DNA from: Olleya sediminilitoris
Lineage (GTDB): Bacteria > Bacteroidota > Bacteroidia > Flavobacteriales > Flavobacteriaceae
Direction: 5' to 3'
Length of the DNA stretch: 64,000 nucleotides
Assembly (NCBI RefSeq): GCF_016785945.1
Contig: NZ_JAEMEF010000004.1
Location: 124,001 to 188,000 of the forward strand
Positions 17,411 to 27,762 of this stretch are shown here, piece by piece (positions within the stretch are counted from its first letter, which is position 1; each line of letters starts with the position of its first letter). The notes below the pieces were generated by a model. That model did no database searches. It was not told the origin of the DNA and saw only the letters and a list, made by a program, of their open reading frames with translations. Position numbers and translations under genes: made by a program.

Positions 17411-18970
17411 TTACTCAGCTTTATCAACTACAAGTCTCGCGTCTCTGTTAGCTACTTCCCAAGCAGTGTAAAACACTAATCGTGCTCTGTTTTCTAATAA
17501 ATCATATTCAATTTTATCTGGTGTATCACTTGGTCTGTGATAATCATCGTGTGTTCCATTAAAATAAAAAATTACAGGAATATTGTTTTTAGCAAAGTTA
17601 TAATGGTCCGATCTGTAGTAAAAACGATTAGGATCATTATCATCATTAAACGTATAGTCCAACTCAATGTTTGTGTATTTAGTATTAACGTCTTCAGATA
17701 TATTATGTAAATCTGTACTTAACTTATCACTTCCAATTAAGTAAATATAGTTTCTATCTCCTGTTTTACGTTTTGGATCTGTACGTCCAATCATATCAAT
17801 GTTTAAGTTAGCAACAGTGTTTTCTAAAGGAAAAATAGGATCGTTATCTGTATAATGTCTACTTCCAAGTAATCCTTTTTCTTCACCTGTTACATTTAAA
17901 AAGACTATTGATCGTTTTGGACCATGACCTTCTTTTTTAGCTTTAGCAAAAGCCTGAGCTATTTCTAAAACAGCAACAGTACCAGAACCATCATCATCAG
18001 CTCCATTATATACTTCACCATCTTTAATACCTTCGTGATCTAAATGTGCAGAGATGACAACGTATTCATTTGGCTTTTCGCTTCCTTTAATAATAGCTGC
18101 AACATTTTCAGAAGACAATGCTTTAGACTTGTTTGTATAGTCTAAGGCTATAGTAGCAGGTTGTGTTTCATTAGTAAAAGATTTGTCAAAACTAGTAATG
18201 TCCTTATTAAATAATGCTTTTACAGTTTCGGTATTAACTAAAAAGTAAAACATTTTTTTATCCTTGCTAACTAAGCTCATTCTTCCGCTTGAAGTTCCGT
18301 AGCGTAATGCAGCCATAGCAAATACTTTTGGATTGTAGTATAATACGGCTTTAGCACCTTTTTTCATTGCTATGTCACGTTTTAAAGCAAATTCTTGTCT
18401 AAAATTAGACCATTTAGAATCTTCTTTAGTACCAGAAATCACGTAAGTTCCATCATCATTCTTCGGCTCACCATTAATAAAAAAGACGACTTTATCTTTA
18501 ATGTCTACATTTTTATAGTTTGAAAATTTATCATCTTCAATTCCGTAACCTAGATTTACAATTTCGTTAGCATTTAGTGTAGAGGTCTCCATTGGATTAA
18601 TAGATACAAAATCTTCAAGACTTGTTAAGTTTTTGTCATTAACAGTTAACTTGACCTCTGGTTTTGATTGTAATTGTAATGGTACGTCTTGAAAGTAGTT
18701 TCCGTCAGACTTTGCTGCAGGAATACCATATTGTATATAGTGTTCTTTTAAAAACTGAACAGCTTTTTTTTGACCTTCAGCTCCAGTTTCTCTTCCTTCA
18801 AATTCATCAGAAGCATATTGATATAATGCTGTTTTTAATTCTTCTTGAGTTATGGTCTTAGCATATACACTAGGATCAGTAGTAGTGTTTGTTGTAGTTT
18901 TGCTTTTTTGCGAACTTCCGCAGGCAATAAATAATAGGCTTAATGAAGCTATTGAAAAAATGGATTTCAT
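17411..18970 (-). CDS. M28 family metallopeptidase lipoprotein
   Basis: A 519-residue exported zinc aminopeptidase/carboxypeptidase of family M28. The lipobox LLFIAC places lipid on Cys17. The N-terminal third is followed by a PA-type insert, then the di-zinc catalytic core: SAHLDHEG (His309), NGADDDGSG (bridging Asp), TGEEKGLLGS (catalytic and metal Glu), NIDMIGR (metal Asp) and RSDHYNF (metal His). All expected ligands are present. It should trim peptides in the periplasm or at the outer membrane. It is monocistronic, with an inverted repeat upstream (18997-19012). Confidence 0.92.
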   Translation of the reverse strand: MKSIFSIASLSLLFIACGSSQKSKTTTNTTTDPSVYAKTITQEELKTALYQYASDEFEGRETGAEGQKKAVQFLKEHYIQYGIPAAKSDGNYFQDVPLQLQSKPEVKLTVNDKNLTSLEDFVSINPMETSTLNANEIVNLGYGIEDDKFSNYKNVDIKDKVVFFINGEPKNDDGTYVISGTKEDSKWSNFRQEFALKRDIAMKKGAKAVLYYNPKVFAMAALRYGTSSGRMSLVSKDKKMFYFLVNTETVKALFNKDITSFDKSFTNETQPATIALDYTNKSKALSSENVAAIIKGSEKPNEYVVISAHLDHEGIKDGEVYNGADDDGSGTVAVLEIAQAFAKAKKEGHGPKRSIVFLNVTGEEKGLLGSRHYTDNDPIFPLENTVANLNIDMIGRTDPKRKTGDRNYIYLIGSDKLSTDLHNISEDVNTKYTNIELDYTFNDDNDPNRFYYRSDHYNFAKNNIPVIFYFNGTHDDYHRPSDTPDKIEYDLLENRARLVFYTAWEVANRDARLVVDKAE

Positions 18971-18996
18971 TTAATAAGATATATTTTACAGTTACA

Positions 18997-19012
18997 CTTG
19001 TAAAAGTACAAG
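18997..19012. repeat. Inverted repeat upstream of M28 peptidase gene
   Basis: CTTGTA-AAAG-TACAAG, 27 nt before the start codon at 18970; a possible operator, with no regulator identified. Confidence 0.35.
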
Positions 19013-19068
19013 AAATTTTAGGCTTTTACTAAATTATAATTACATTTTCTAGATTAGAAAAAATCAAT

Positions 19069-19109
19069 AAAAAAAGAGCCTATTTTAAATTTTAAAATAG
19101 GCTCTTTTT
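19069..19109 (-). terminator. Terminator of the DUF3108 operon
   Basis: Long perfect stem (19071-19089 with 19091-19109) containing GAGCC/GGCTC and flanked by A/T tracts, 25 nt beyond the stop of the 19134 gene. Confidence 0.85.
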
Positions 19110-19133
19110 GGTGTAAGATTATAATTTATAGCT

Positions 19134-19463
19134 TTAATCAGTGATGATTATATCTTCTAATTCTTCTTTAGCTTCTTCTTTTCTTTTGTCCTCTGTTTGC
19201 TTAAGTTCTTTAGTATCTCCAACTTCTGCAACAGTAAAAATAGTTTTATAAGTTGCAAGGCTTAAGCTAATAATAGTCAATAAAAAAACAACCTGAATGA
19301 CATGTGTTGGTAAATCTTGATTACGTGCTTTCAAAAATGCTAAAATACCAAATATTGCAGCTAAAATAGCAGGTATAAATGCTAGTTTATATAACGGTAA
19401 AACAGATAATATTACTGCTAATACAGCAAAAATTAGACCTAAAATAATACTTAGTTTTCTCAT
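19134..19463 (-). CDS. Small membrane protein with acidic tail, unknown
   Basis: A 109-residue protein with three predicted membrane helices (residues ~5-22, 27-44, 56-75) and a charged C-terminal tail rich in Glu/Lys (TEDKRKEEAKEELED). No family is recognised. It starts 7 nt after the DUF3108 gene, so the two form an operon. The hydrophobic part resembles generic small DUF4190-like membrane proteins, but this is weak. Confidence 0.7.
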   Translation of the reverse strand: MRKLSIILGLIFAVLAVILSVLPLYKLAFIPAILAAIFGILAFLKARNQDLPTHVIQVVFLLTIISLSLATYKTIFTVAEVGDTKELKQTEDKRKEEAKEELEDIIITD

Positions 19464-19470
19464 GCTTTTT

Positions 19471-20262
19471 TTAGTTTTTTAATCCAGTTGCCGATTTAAT
19501 TTTTAACTCACCACTACCAACCGCAATTTTAAATTTTGCAAAAACAGGTATTTTGTTTTCATCAGCAGTTAACCATAATAAGTTAGAATTGCTTCCTTTT
19601 AAAACATCTGTTCCTGATGTGCTAATTGCTAATTTGTAGCATTCTTTTTTACCTAAAGCTGTATTTATAGTTTCTTTAGCTAATAATTTAAATCTAAATT
19701 TAGTCTGCTTATTATCAAATAAAACGGTAAAAGAATCTGATGCACCAATTGGTGCTTTTTTGATGTCTAAAGTTCTAATTTTATATATAGTGGCAACAAT
19801 ATCTTTTGTTCCTCCATTGATTTTTACATTTTCTTTTTTATCCCAAAAACCAGAAGCAGTGTTTTTTGTTTTCTTTTTAATGACGCTATTTACGCGATTG
19901 GTTTTATGGTTGTATTTATATTTTACAAATTTGTAATAACCACCTTCATTAATTTCTCGGTTGTATAAATATGGTGTTATAGTTCTTGGGTTAACATAAC
20001 TTTCATACAGATCTCTAATTTTAAAATAACTATCAAAACTACTATAAGTGGTTGCTGTACATTTTAAATGTAAAAGTTTGGATGAGCTAGTATTCATTTC
20101 ACTAGTTTCCATTCTAACTTCTGCTACATCTGTTAAAATTCCGGACATGTTATAAGCAGCAGAAAATATAAGTTTTTCGCCAGCTTTAAAAGCTCTATTG
20201 TCCTGTCCATAGCTAAAAGTTAAAGCAGCTAATAGTAATAATAAGGTTAGTTTAAAATTCAT
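19471..20262 (-). CDS. DUF3108 domain-containing exported protein
   Basis: A 263-residue protein with a Sec signal peptide (LLLLLAALTFSYGQ). The mature part is typical of DUF3108: it starts FKAGEKLIFSAAYNMSG, alternates beta strands throughout, and ends with KFKIAVGSGELKI. Family members are periplasmic and of unknown function, probably binding a lipid or hydrophobic ligand in a beta sandwich. It is the first gene of a two-gene operon with the small membrane protein, preceded by a TATCTTTG box. Confidence 0.87.
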   Translation of the reverse strand: MNFKLTLLLLLAALTFSYGQDNRAFKAGEKLIFSAAYNMSGILTDVAEVRMETSEMNTSSSKLLHLKCTATTYSSFDSYFKIRDLYESYVNPRTITPYLYNREINEGGYYKFVKYKYNHKTNRVNSVIKKKTKNTASGFWDKKENVKINGGTKDIVATIYKIRTLDIKKAPIGASDSFTVLFDNKQTKFRFKLLAKETINTALGKKECYKLAISTSGTDVLKGSNSNLLWLTADENKIPVFAKFKIAVGSGELKIKSATGLKN

Positions 20263-20281
20263 AATATGAGTATTTAATTGT

Positions 20282-20289
20282 CAAAGATA
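20282..20289 (-). promoter_or_regulatory. Putative -7 box of the DUF3108 operon
   Basis: Minus-strand TATCTTTG, 19 nt before the start codon at 20262. Confidence 0.45.
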
Positions 20290-20379
20290 TAACTTAACAT
20301 TAATTGTGCCGAAATTATTGTATGAATTTAAAATCATGTTAAAGCTTTTTTTTACATCTCTACCAATAAATCAATTTTG

Positions 20380-20387
20380 TACCTTTG
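20380..20387 (+). promoter_or_regulatory. -7 box of the HYC_CC_PP gene, predicts leaderless mRNA
   Basis: TACCTTTG fits TAnnTTTG. Only 4 nt separate its end from the GTG at 20392, so the transcript should begin at or next to the start codon. Confidence 0.5.
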
Positions 20388-20391
20388 TGAT

Positions 20392-20808
20392 GTGATAAAA
20401 GAAATTTTACATAAAAGTTTGTCCTTTGTTATGGCATTAGTCGTGTTGTTTTCAACATTGTCTTTTACTGTAGAGCGTCATTATTGTGGCGATTTTTTAG
20501 TAGACACAGCAGTATTTACTAAAGCTAAAAGTTGTAATAAGGATGTTTCTAATGTAAATGAAGAGACTGTGGTTGTTATGAAACCATGTTGTAAAAATGA
20601 AGTAGATGTTGTAAAAGGTCAAGACCAATTAAAAAATAACTCTTTTGATGATTTAGACTTTAAAACGCAATCTTTTATTACCACTTTGGTATTGTCTTAC
20701 TTTGATTTATTTGAAAGTCTACCAAAGTTAAAAATCCCCCATAAAAATTACGATCCACCTTCCTTAATTGTGGATTATCAAGTCCTTCACGACGTATATA
20801 TTATTTGA
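20392..20808 (+). CDS. HYC_CC_PP family exported protein
   Basis: A 138-residue protein with an N-terminal signal/anchor (LSFVMALVVLFSTLSFTV). It carries the three motifs that name the family: RHYCGDF near residue 31, CC in MKPCCKNE near 65, and DPP near 120. Such proteins accompany TonB receptors in Bacteroidota; the Cys pairs suggest metal (copper) handling, but no activity is established. The start is the GTG at 20392; an upstream TTG (20377) overlaps the promoter box and is rejected. A hairpin separates it from the HMA-TonB receptor gene 71 nt downstream. Confidence 0.8.
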   Translation: MIKEILHKSLSFVMALVVLFSTLSFTVERHYCGDFLVDTAVFTKAKSCNKDVSNVNEETVVVMKPCCKNEVDVVKGQDQLKNNSFDDLDFKTQSFITTLVLSYFDLFESLPKLKIPHKNYDPPSLIVDYQVLHDVYII

Positions 20809-20825
20809 TAAAAAGCTTTGTTTAG

Positions 20826-20847
20826 TTTTCGCTTATGCGGAAAACAC
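20826..20847 (+). repeat. Hairpin between HYC_CC_PP gene and TonB receptor gene
   Basis: GTTTTCGC-TTAT-GCGGAAAAC forms a GC-rich hairpin with one bulged base and no T run. It resembles the dispersed GC-rich motif seen elsewhere in the window. It may be a processing or partial-termination element. Confidence 0.45.
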
Positions 20848-20879
20848 ATAAAGGAATTTTTTATTAAAAAAATATATAA

Positions 20880-23348
20880 ATGAAACAAACTTATAATATT
20901 ACAGGTATGTCCTGTAATACTTGTAAAGTAGATATTGAATCTGCTTTACAATCCACAAAACATGTACAATCTGCTGTTGTAGATTTAGATACTACCAAAG
21001 TAATTTTGGACGTTTCTAAACCTGTTTTAAAAAATCAATTGCAGTACACATTGTTAAATACATATTCAGTTAATCCTATAAAACCAAATAAACAACAGGT
21101 TGTAAATCCTATTTTGATGTTGTTTTTAGTTGTGTTTAGCTTGTTATCAGTAACAAGTTTTGGTCAATCCGAATTGTCAGGAGTTATTTATGAAGCCTCA
21201 ACAGATAACAATCCACAACCTTTATTTGGTGCCAACATGATTTGGTTAGGTACTAGTGTTGGGACTTCTACAGATATAAATGGACAATTTAAAATACCAT
21301 ATAATTCAAATTACAAAAAGCTTATAGTCAGTTATGTTGGATTTAAAACCGATACTATAGATGTAATCAGTAACAAGACTATTAAACATTATTTAAATCC
21401 AACTACAGATTTAGATGAAGTTGTTGTGCAATCCAGAAAAAAAGCAACTTCTAGATCCTATTTAAAAGCCACAAATACAATGTTGGTTAGTAGTGATGAG
21501 CTTTTAAAAGCAGCTTGTTGTAACTTGTCTGAAAGTTTTGAAACCAATCCGTCAATTGATGTTAATTTTAGCGATGCAGTTACAGGAACACGACAAATAA
21601 AAATGTTAGGATTATCAAGTCCTTATATATTGATTGCAACAGAAAACATTCCGTCAGTAAGAGGTGCTTCCCAAGCATTTGGATTAAGTTTTATTCCTGG
21701 GACTTGGGTTGAAAGTATTCAAATTACCAAAGGAGCAGGTAGTGTAGTTAATGGTTATGAGAGTATTGCAGGACAAATTAATGCAGAGCTAGTAAAACCA
21801 ACTACAGATAATTCGTTTTTTTTAAATCTGTATGGAGCAAGTAGTACACGTTTAGAGCTTAATACTCATTTTAATACTAGTTTAAGCGATAAATGGAGTA
21901 CAGGTCTGTACATTCACGGAAATACGCACCAGGAGAAGCATGATGTAAATAATGATGGGTTTTTAGATATGCCTTTATATAGTCAAGTTAATCTAATGAA
22001 CCGTTGGCAATATACTGATACCGAAAAAGGTTTTGTAAGTTTTATAAATCTAAAATATTTAAATGACGATAAACAAGGTGGTCAGTTAGATTTTAATCCA
22101 GATACAGACAAATTAACTACAAACGCTTGGGGAAGCGAGATTAATACACAACGCTATGAGTTGTCTGCTAAACTAGGTTATGTTAATCCAGAAATTCCTT
22201 GGCAAAGTATTGGTGTTCAATTAGCCTTTAGTCAGCATGATCAAAACTCTTACTTTGGATTAAACCAATATGATATAGAACATACAAGTGTATACACAAA
22301 TGTTATGTATAACTCAATTATAGATGACTCTAGACATAAAATAAAAACTGGTGTTAATTTTACTTATGATGCCTATGACGAATTTGCTATTGGTCAAAAT
22401 TTTGAAAGAGTAGAGCGCTCTTTTGGAGCTTTTGGAGAATATTCGTTTGATAATTTAGAAAAATTCACACTGACTGCTGGATTACGTTTTGATAGTCATA
22501 ATTTATTAGGCGAATTTATAACACCTAGGCTTCATATGCGTTATTCACCATGGAGTAAATCTGCTTTCAAAGCTTCTATTGGACGAGGTAAGCGAAGTGC
22601 AAATATTTTTGCTGAAAACCAAAACTTATTTGCATCGTCTAGAGTATTTTCAATTTTAAATTCTAACGGAAGTATTTATGGATTAGATCCTGAAATTGCA
22701 TGGAATTATGGAGCTTCCTACTTGCAAGGGTTTAATCTTTTTGGCAGAGCTGCAGATGTTACGTTTGACTTTTATCGTACAGATTTTAAAAACCAAATTG
22801 TTGTTGATTTAGAAAACGCACAACAAGTCAATTTTTATAACTTAGAAGGTGATAGTTATGCAAATAGTTTTCAAGTCGAATTAAATTATAATGTATTTAA
22901 TCATTTTGATTTTAGAACTGCTTACAAGTTTTATGATGTAAAAACGGAATACCAAACAGGTAAATTGGCAAAACCATTAACGCCAAAACATCGTTTTTTT
23001 GCTAATGCATCTTATGAAACAAATATTAAAAATAATAGTAACTGGAAATTTGATGTAACTTACAATTGGTTAAGTCAGCAACGTTTTGCATCAACAACTA
23101 GTAACGCTTTACCATATGTGCTTGATGATTATTCTCCAACAATAGGTACAATTAATGCTCAAGTAACCAAAGTGTTTTCTCCAAAATTTGAAGTATATTT
23201 AGGAGGAGAAAACATCACAAATGTTAGACAAAGTAATCCAATAGTTAGTGCAGAAAATCCATTTGGCTCAAGTTTTGATACAAACTTTGTGTATGGACCA
23301 ATATTTGGAAGTATGTATTACGCAGGATTAAGATATAAACTAAAATAA
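20880..23348 (+). CDS. HMA domain-TonB-dependent receptor fusion
   Basis: An 822-residue protein. Residues 1-65 form a heavy-metal-associated domain with GMSCNTC (Cys12, Cys15). Residues ~76-96 are a signal-peptide-like segment ending VTSFGQ. Then come a carboxypeptidase-like regulatory domain (~98-175), a plug domain containing a CC pair (Cys213-Cys214) and a 22-strand-type barrel to the C-terminal aromatic-rich end. It should import a metal or metal chelate (copper suspected) across the outer membrane with TonB energy. The HMA part upstream of the export signal is unusual. An internal ATG (residue 80, 21117) would give an ordinary receptor. It is flanked by the HYC_CC_PP and periplasmic HMA genes. 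Confidence 0.87.
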   Translation: MKQTYNITGMSCNTCKVDIESALQSTKHVQSAVVDLDTTKVILDVSKPVLKNQLQYTLLNTYSVNPIKPNKQQVVNPILMLFLVVFSLLSVTSFGQSELSGVIYEASTDNNPQPLFGANMIWLGTSVGTSTDINGQFKIPYNSNYKKLIVSYVGFKTDTIDVISNKTIKHYLNPTTDLDEVVVQSRKKATSRSYLKATNTMLVSSDELLKAACCNLSESFETNPSIDVNFSDAVTGTRQIKMLGLSSPYILIATENIPSVRGASQAFGLSFIPGTWVESIQITKGAGSVVNGYESIAGQINAELVKPTTDNSFFLNLYGASSTRLELNTHFNTSLSDKWSTGLYIHGNTHQEKHDVNNDGFLDMPLYSQVNLMNRWQYTDTEKGFVSFINLKYLNDDKQGGQLDFNPDTDKLTTNAWGSEINTQRYELSAKLGYVNPEIPWQSIGVQLAFSQHDQNSYFGLNQYDIEHTSVYTNVMYNSIIDDSRHKIKTGVNFTYDAYDEFAIGQNFERVERSFGAFGEYSFDNLEKFTLTAGLRFDSHNLLGEFITPRLHMRYSPWSKSAFKASIGRGKRSANIFAENQNLFASSRVFSILNSNGSIYGLDPEIAWNYGASYLQGFNLFGRAADVTFDFYRTDFKNQIVVDLENAQQVNFYNLEGDSYANSFQVELNYNVFNHFDFRTAYKFYDVKTEYQTGKLAKPLTPKHRFFANASYETNIKNNSNWKFDVTYNWLSQQRFASTTSNALPYVLDDYSPTIGTINAQVTKVFSPKFEVYLGGENITNVRQSNPIVSAENPFGSSFDTNFVYGPIFGSMYYAGLRYKLK

Positions 23349-23362
23349 AAACTTATAAAAAA

Positions 23363-23719
23363 ATGAAAAAAATAATAGTTTTACTACTAATGGTAACATC
23401 AGCAATGACGTTTGCCCAAGACAAAAACAAAAGAGAAACTTTAGATGTAGATGGTGTTTGCGGAATGTGCAAAGCCAGAATAGAAAAAGCTTGCTTCAAA
23501 ACCAAAGGTGTTAAAAGCGCTATTTGGAGTGTGGAAACACATGAGTTAAAATTAATTTACGACGAGCGTAAAACAGATTTAAAAACAATACAACAAAGTG
23601 TTCTTAATGCTGGACATGATTCAGAGGGTTTAAAAGCATCTGATGAAGCTTACGCATCTGTTCATGATTGCTGTAAATATAGAGATGAAGCTATTAAATA
23701 TGATCATAAAAAGGAATAA
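23363..23719 (+). CDS. Exported heavy-metal-binding (HMA) protein
   Basis: A 118-residue protein with a Sec signal peptide (LLLMVTSAMTFAQ) followed by an HMA fold. VDGVCGMCKARIEKA gives the metal-binding Cys33 and Cys36, and a C-terminal tail adds HDCC. Expected role: periplasmic metal chaperone, most likely for Cu(I), receiving metal from the TonB receptor encoded 14 nt upstream. Length exceeds a bare HMA domain (~70 aa) because of the His/Cys tail. Confidence 0.86.
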   Translation: MKKIIVLLLMVTSAMTFAQDKNKRETLDVDGVCGMCKARIEKACFKTKGVKSAIWSVETHELKLIYDERKTDLKTIQQSVLNAGHDSEGLKASDEAYASVHDCCKYRDEAIKYDHKKE

Positions 23720-23735
23720 CTTTTAGGTTGACTAT

Positions 23736-23770
23736 AAAAAAAGCGTCTACAACATTGTAGACGCTTTTTT
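23736..23770. terminator. Bidirectional terminator
   Basis: Stem AAGCGTCTACAA/TTGTAGACGCTT with A and T tracts, between convergent genes ending at 23719 and 23789. Confidence 0.88.
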
Positions 23771-23788
23771 AATATAATAAAGTTTGGT

Positions 23789-25216
23789 TTATTGATTAAT
23801 CAAAGACAACATTTCTTTTTCAATAGAAATGTCAAACATATTAGCCTTTGGGTTAACAATAACAGCGTTTTTATCTAGTATAAATACTTTGTTAATAGGT
23901 TTGATAGACAAAAACTCTATAGCTTTTTTTGCATTTTCAAAATGGTATTCATCTTTGTAAACTAAGTTGTTTCGTTGTAAGATTGAAGCTTGTTCTTTAC
24001 TGCTAATTGGATTAACACAAATGGCTTTAAAATCAAATTCAGGATATTTATTCTTTAACTCTTTAGCACGTTGATGGCATACTTTTAAATGGTACCTATC
24101 CTTAACATCCCAAAAATATACAATACTAGGTTTGGATATAATGTCTTTTAAGTGTAGTGTGTTTTCGTTTTTATCAATAACCATTACATCAGGAATGGTA
24201 TTACCAGGTTTTAATCGTTTGTAAGAATTTACTAAATGATTAGCTTTTAGTTTTTGTTTGTTATTGGTGCTTTTTTGTGAAAAAGACTTTAAAAGCTTGT
24301 CATAATCATCAACACTTTTTGAAGCGTTAATAAACTTAATCATATTGTAATATAACAGTCTGTTTTTTATAAATGTGTCTGTTATTTTGTTTTCAATTAA
24401 GTCTAATTTATCAAGGTTATACTCTAAAGACTGGTTATTGTAAATGTCGTCTTCTGAGTGTTTAAAATGTTCTTGTAATGCTATGTTGTTAAAGTGAAAT
24501 CTTAAAAATGAAATATAAGGTCTGTAGTCTTTTAATACATTGTTGTTATAATCTATCTCTTCTCTGAAATCAAAAAAATCTTTAGGTAAATCTTTAAATA
24601 ACTCGCTTTCACTTTTACTGTAATTTATAAAAGGATAAGCTTCTTTACTGTAGTAATAATTGTAATTTATATTAGCTAAGGCAAATACGGTAAATAATTC
24701 TGAAGCTCCATATCTTAATTTAAACTTAGCTAATTTATCAAGTTTTTCTTGTCTAATTTTAGATAGTTTTTCATCAAATGCTTCAGGTTTTAATTGACTA
24801 ATCTCTAAGACTTCTTGTTCTTGTTTTTCGGTTTCTAGAAATAAATTAATAAGATAATTGTTTTCTTTTTCACCAATACCATTAAAAACTAAGGACTCAT
24901 CAAATTCCATAGTATTAACGCGTATCATGATGCTATCATTAGGTTGTATCAAAAAAGCCTGAGACTCTTTACCATCATAAAAATTATATAAACCTGCTTC
25001 AAAATTTTTAAAGTTGTATTTAAATCTGTTTTTAGAATCTAAATATACAGTATCAATTATATCCGAAGATTTGAAAATAATAATGTGGTTACTACTAGGA
25101 TTTATAATCTGACCACCAAAAAAAGCAGAGCTTTCTTCAATTACGTTGTTATCTTTTTTACAAGATACTAAAACACTTAGGCAGATTATACTATATAATA
25201 TGGGTCTTAAAGACAT
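23789..25216 (-). CDS. Lipoprotein with thioredoxin-like domain lacking CXXC
   Basis: A 475-residue lipoprotein (lipobox VLVSC, Cys19). Residues ~30-120 are a beta domain like the DUF4369 region of flavobacterial TlpA relatives. A helical middle follows, and then a thioredoxin-like domain from about residue 340 (PGNTIPDVMVIDKNENTLHL, IVYFWDVKDRYHLKVC). Where a redox protein has WCxxC it reads WDVKDRYH, with only one Cys seven residues on, so disulfide exchange is unlikely; a binding or structural role is more plausible. It is a single-gene unit, with a terminator shared with the opposite metal module. Confidence 0.75.
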   Translation of the reverse strand: MSLRPILYSIICLSVLVSCKKDNNVIEESSAFFGGQIINPSSNHIIIFKSSDIIDTVYLDSKNRFKYNFKNFEAGLYNFYDGKESQAFLIQPNDSIMIRVNTMEFDESLVFNGIGEKENNYLINLFLETEKQEQEVLEISQLKPEAFDEKLSKIRQEKLDKLAKFKLRYGASELFTVFALANINYNYYYSKEAYPFINYSKSESELFKDLPKDFFDFREEIDYNNNVLKDYRPYISFLRFHFNNIALQEHFKHSEDDIYNNQSLEYNLDKLDLIENKITDTFIKNRLLYYNMIKFINASKSVDDYDKLLKSFSQKSTNNKQKLKANHLVNSYKRLKPGNTIPDVMVIDKNENTLHLKDIISKPSIVYFWDVKDRYHLKVCHQRAKELKNKYPEFDFKAICVNPISSKEQASILQRNNLVYKDEYHFENAKKAIEFLSIKPINKVFILDKNAVIVNPKANMFDISIEKEMLSLINQ

Positions 25217-25317
25217 AAATTAGTTTGTAAAGCTATCATAATTAAACAAAAATATGTTTTGCAAAACAGTAGTCGTGTTAAGGCGTTGTTAAAACTTATT
25301 AAAGACTGAATGTATAA

Positions 25318-26991
<1,674 letters not shown>

Positions 26992-27013
26992 TTACACTTT
27001 AACCTCAATATAT

Positions 27014-27046
27014 AAAAGCCTTCAGAGTCATCTGAAGGCTTTTTTT
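27014..27046 (+). terminator. Terminator of the ABC-F gene
   Basis: Stem AAAGCCTTCAGA/TCTGAAGGCTTT, GTCA loop, T run. Confidence 0.87.
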
Positions 27047-27155
27047 ATGTCTCTAATTGTTGTTAATATGGTGTTAATTTAAAATAAAATAAAACCGACT
27101 TTATAAATGTTGCGTAGATAAACCGAACACAAAAATCAATAAAAATATTAAAACT

Positions 27156-27734
27156 ATGAAAACATTAAAATTATCAAAAATTGTATTAGGACTTAGTGTA
27201 ATGCTTGTAGCAAATTTAGGTTTAGCTCAAGATAAAATGATGTCTAAAGACACTAAAATGGTTGGTGGAGCAGCTATGTATCCTTCAAAAAATATTGTTG
27301 AAAATGCAGTAAATTCTAAAGATCATACAACATTAGTTGCAGCAGTAAAAGCAGCCGAACTAGTTGACGTTTTACAAAGTGAAGGACCATTTACTGTGTT
27401 TGCACCTACTAATGCAGCTTTTGACAAATTACCAGAAGGTACAGTGGCTACTTTAGTAATGCCAGAAAACAAAATGCAATTACAAACTATTTTAAAGTAT
27501 CATGTTGTTGCTGGAAAATGGAGTGCTAAAAACATTGCTAAAATGATTAAAAAAGGAAAAGGAAAAGCAGTGATTAAAACCGTTTCTGGTGCTACACTAA
27601 CTGCTTGGGAAAAAGATGGTGCTGTTTATGTGTCTGATGAAAACGGAAACTCTGCTCAAGTAACAATAGCAGATGTTAATCAATCAAACGGAGTAATTCA
27701 CGTTATTGACACAGTATTATTACCTAAGTCGTAA
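27156..27734 (+). CDS. Fasciclin (FAS1) domain exported protein
   Basis: A 192-residue protein with a signal peptide (VMLVANLGLAQ) and one FAS1 domain (~residues 48-190). The H1 motif FTVFAPTNAAF, the YHVV segment and the H2 motif SNGVIHVIDTVLLP are all present. A short Met/Lys-rich linker (KMMSKDTKMVGG) follows the signal peptide. FAS1 proteins mediate adhesion or protein-protein contact at the cell surface or in the periplasm. It is monocistronic with a terminator. Confidence 0.92.
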   Translation: MKTLKLSKIVLGLSVMLVANLGLAQDKMMSKDTKMVGGAAMYPSKNIVENAVNSKDHTTLVAAVKAAELVDVLQSEGPFTVFAPTNAAFDKLPEGTVATLVMPENKMQLQTILKYHVVAGKWSAKNIAKMIKKGKGKAVIKTVSGATLTAWEKDGAVYVSDENGNSAQVTIADVNQSNGVIHVIDTVLLPKS

Positions 27735-27762
27735 GGTGATAGAATATCAAATTAGTCTTACT

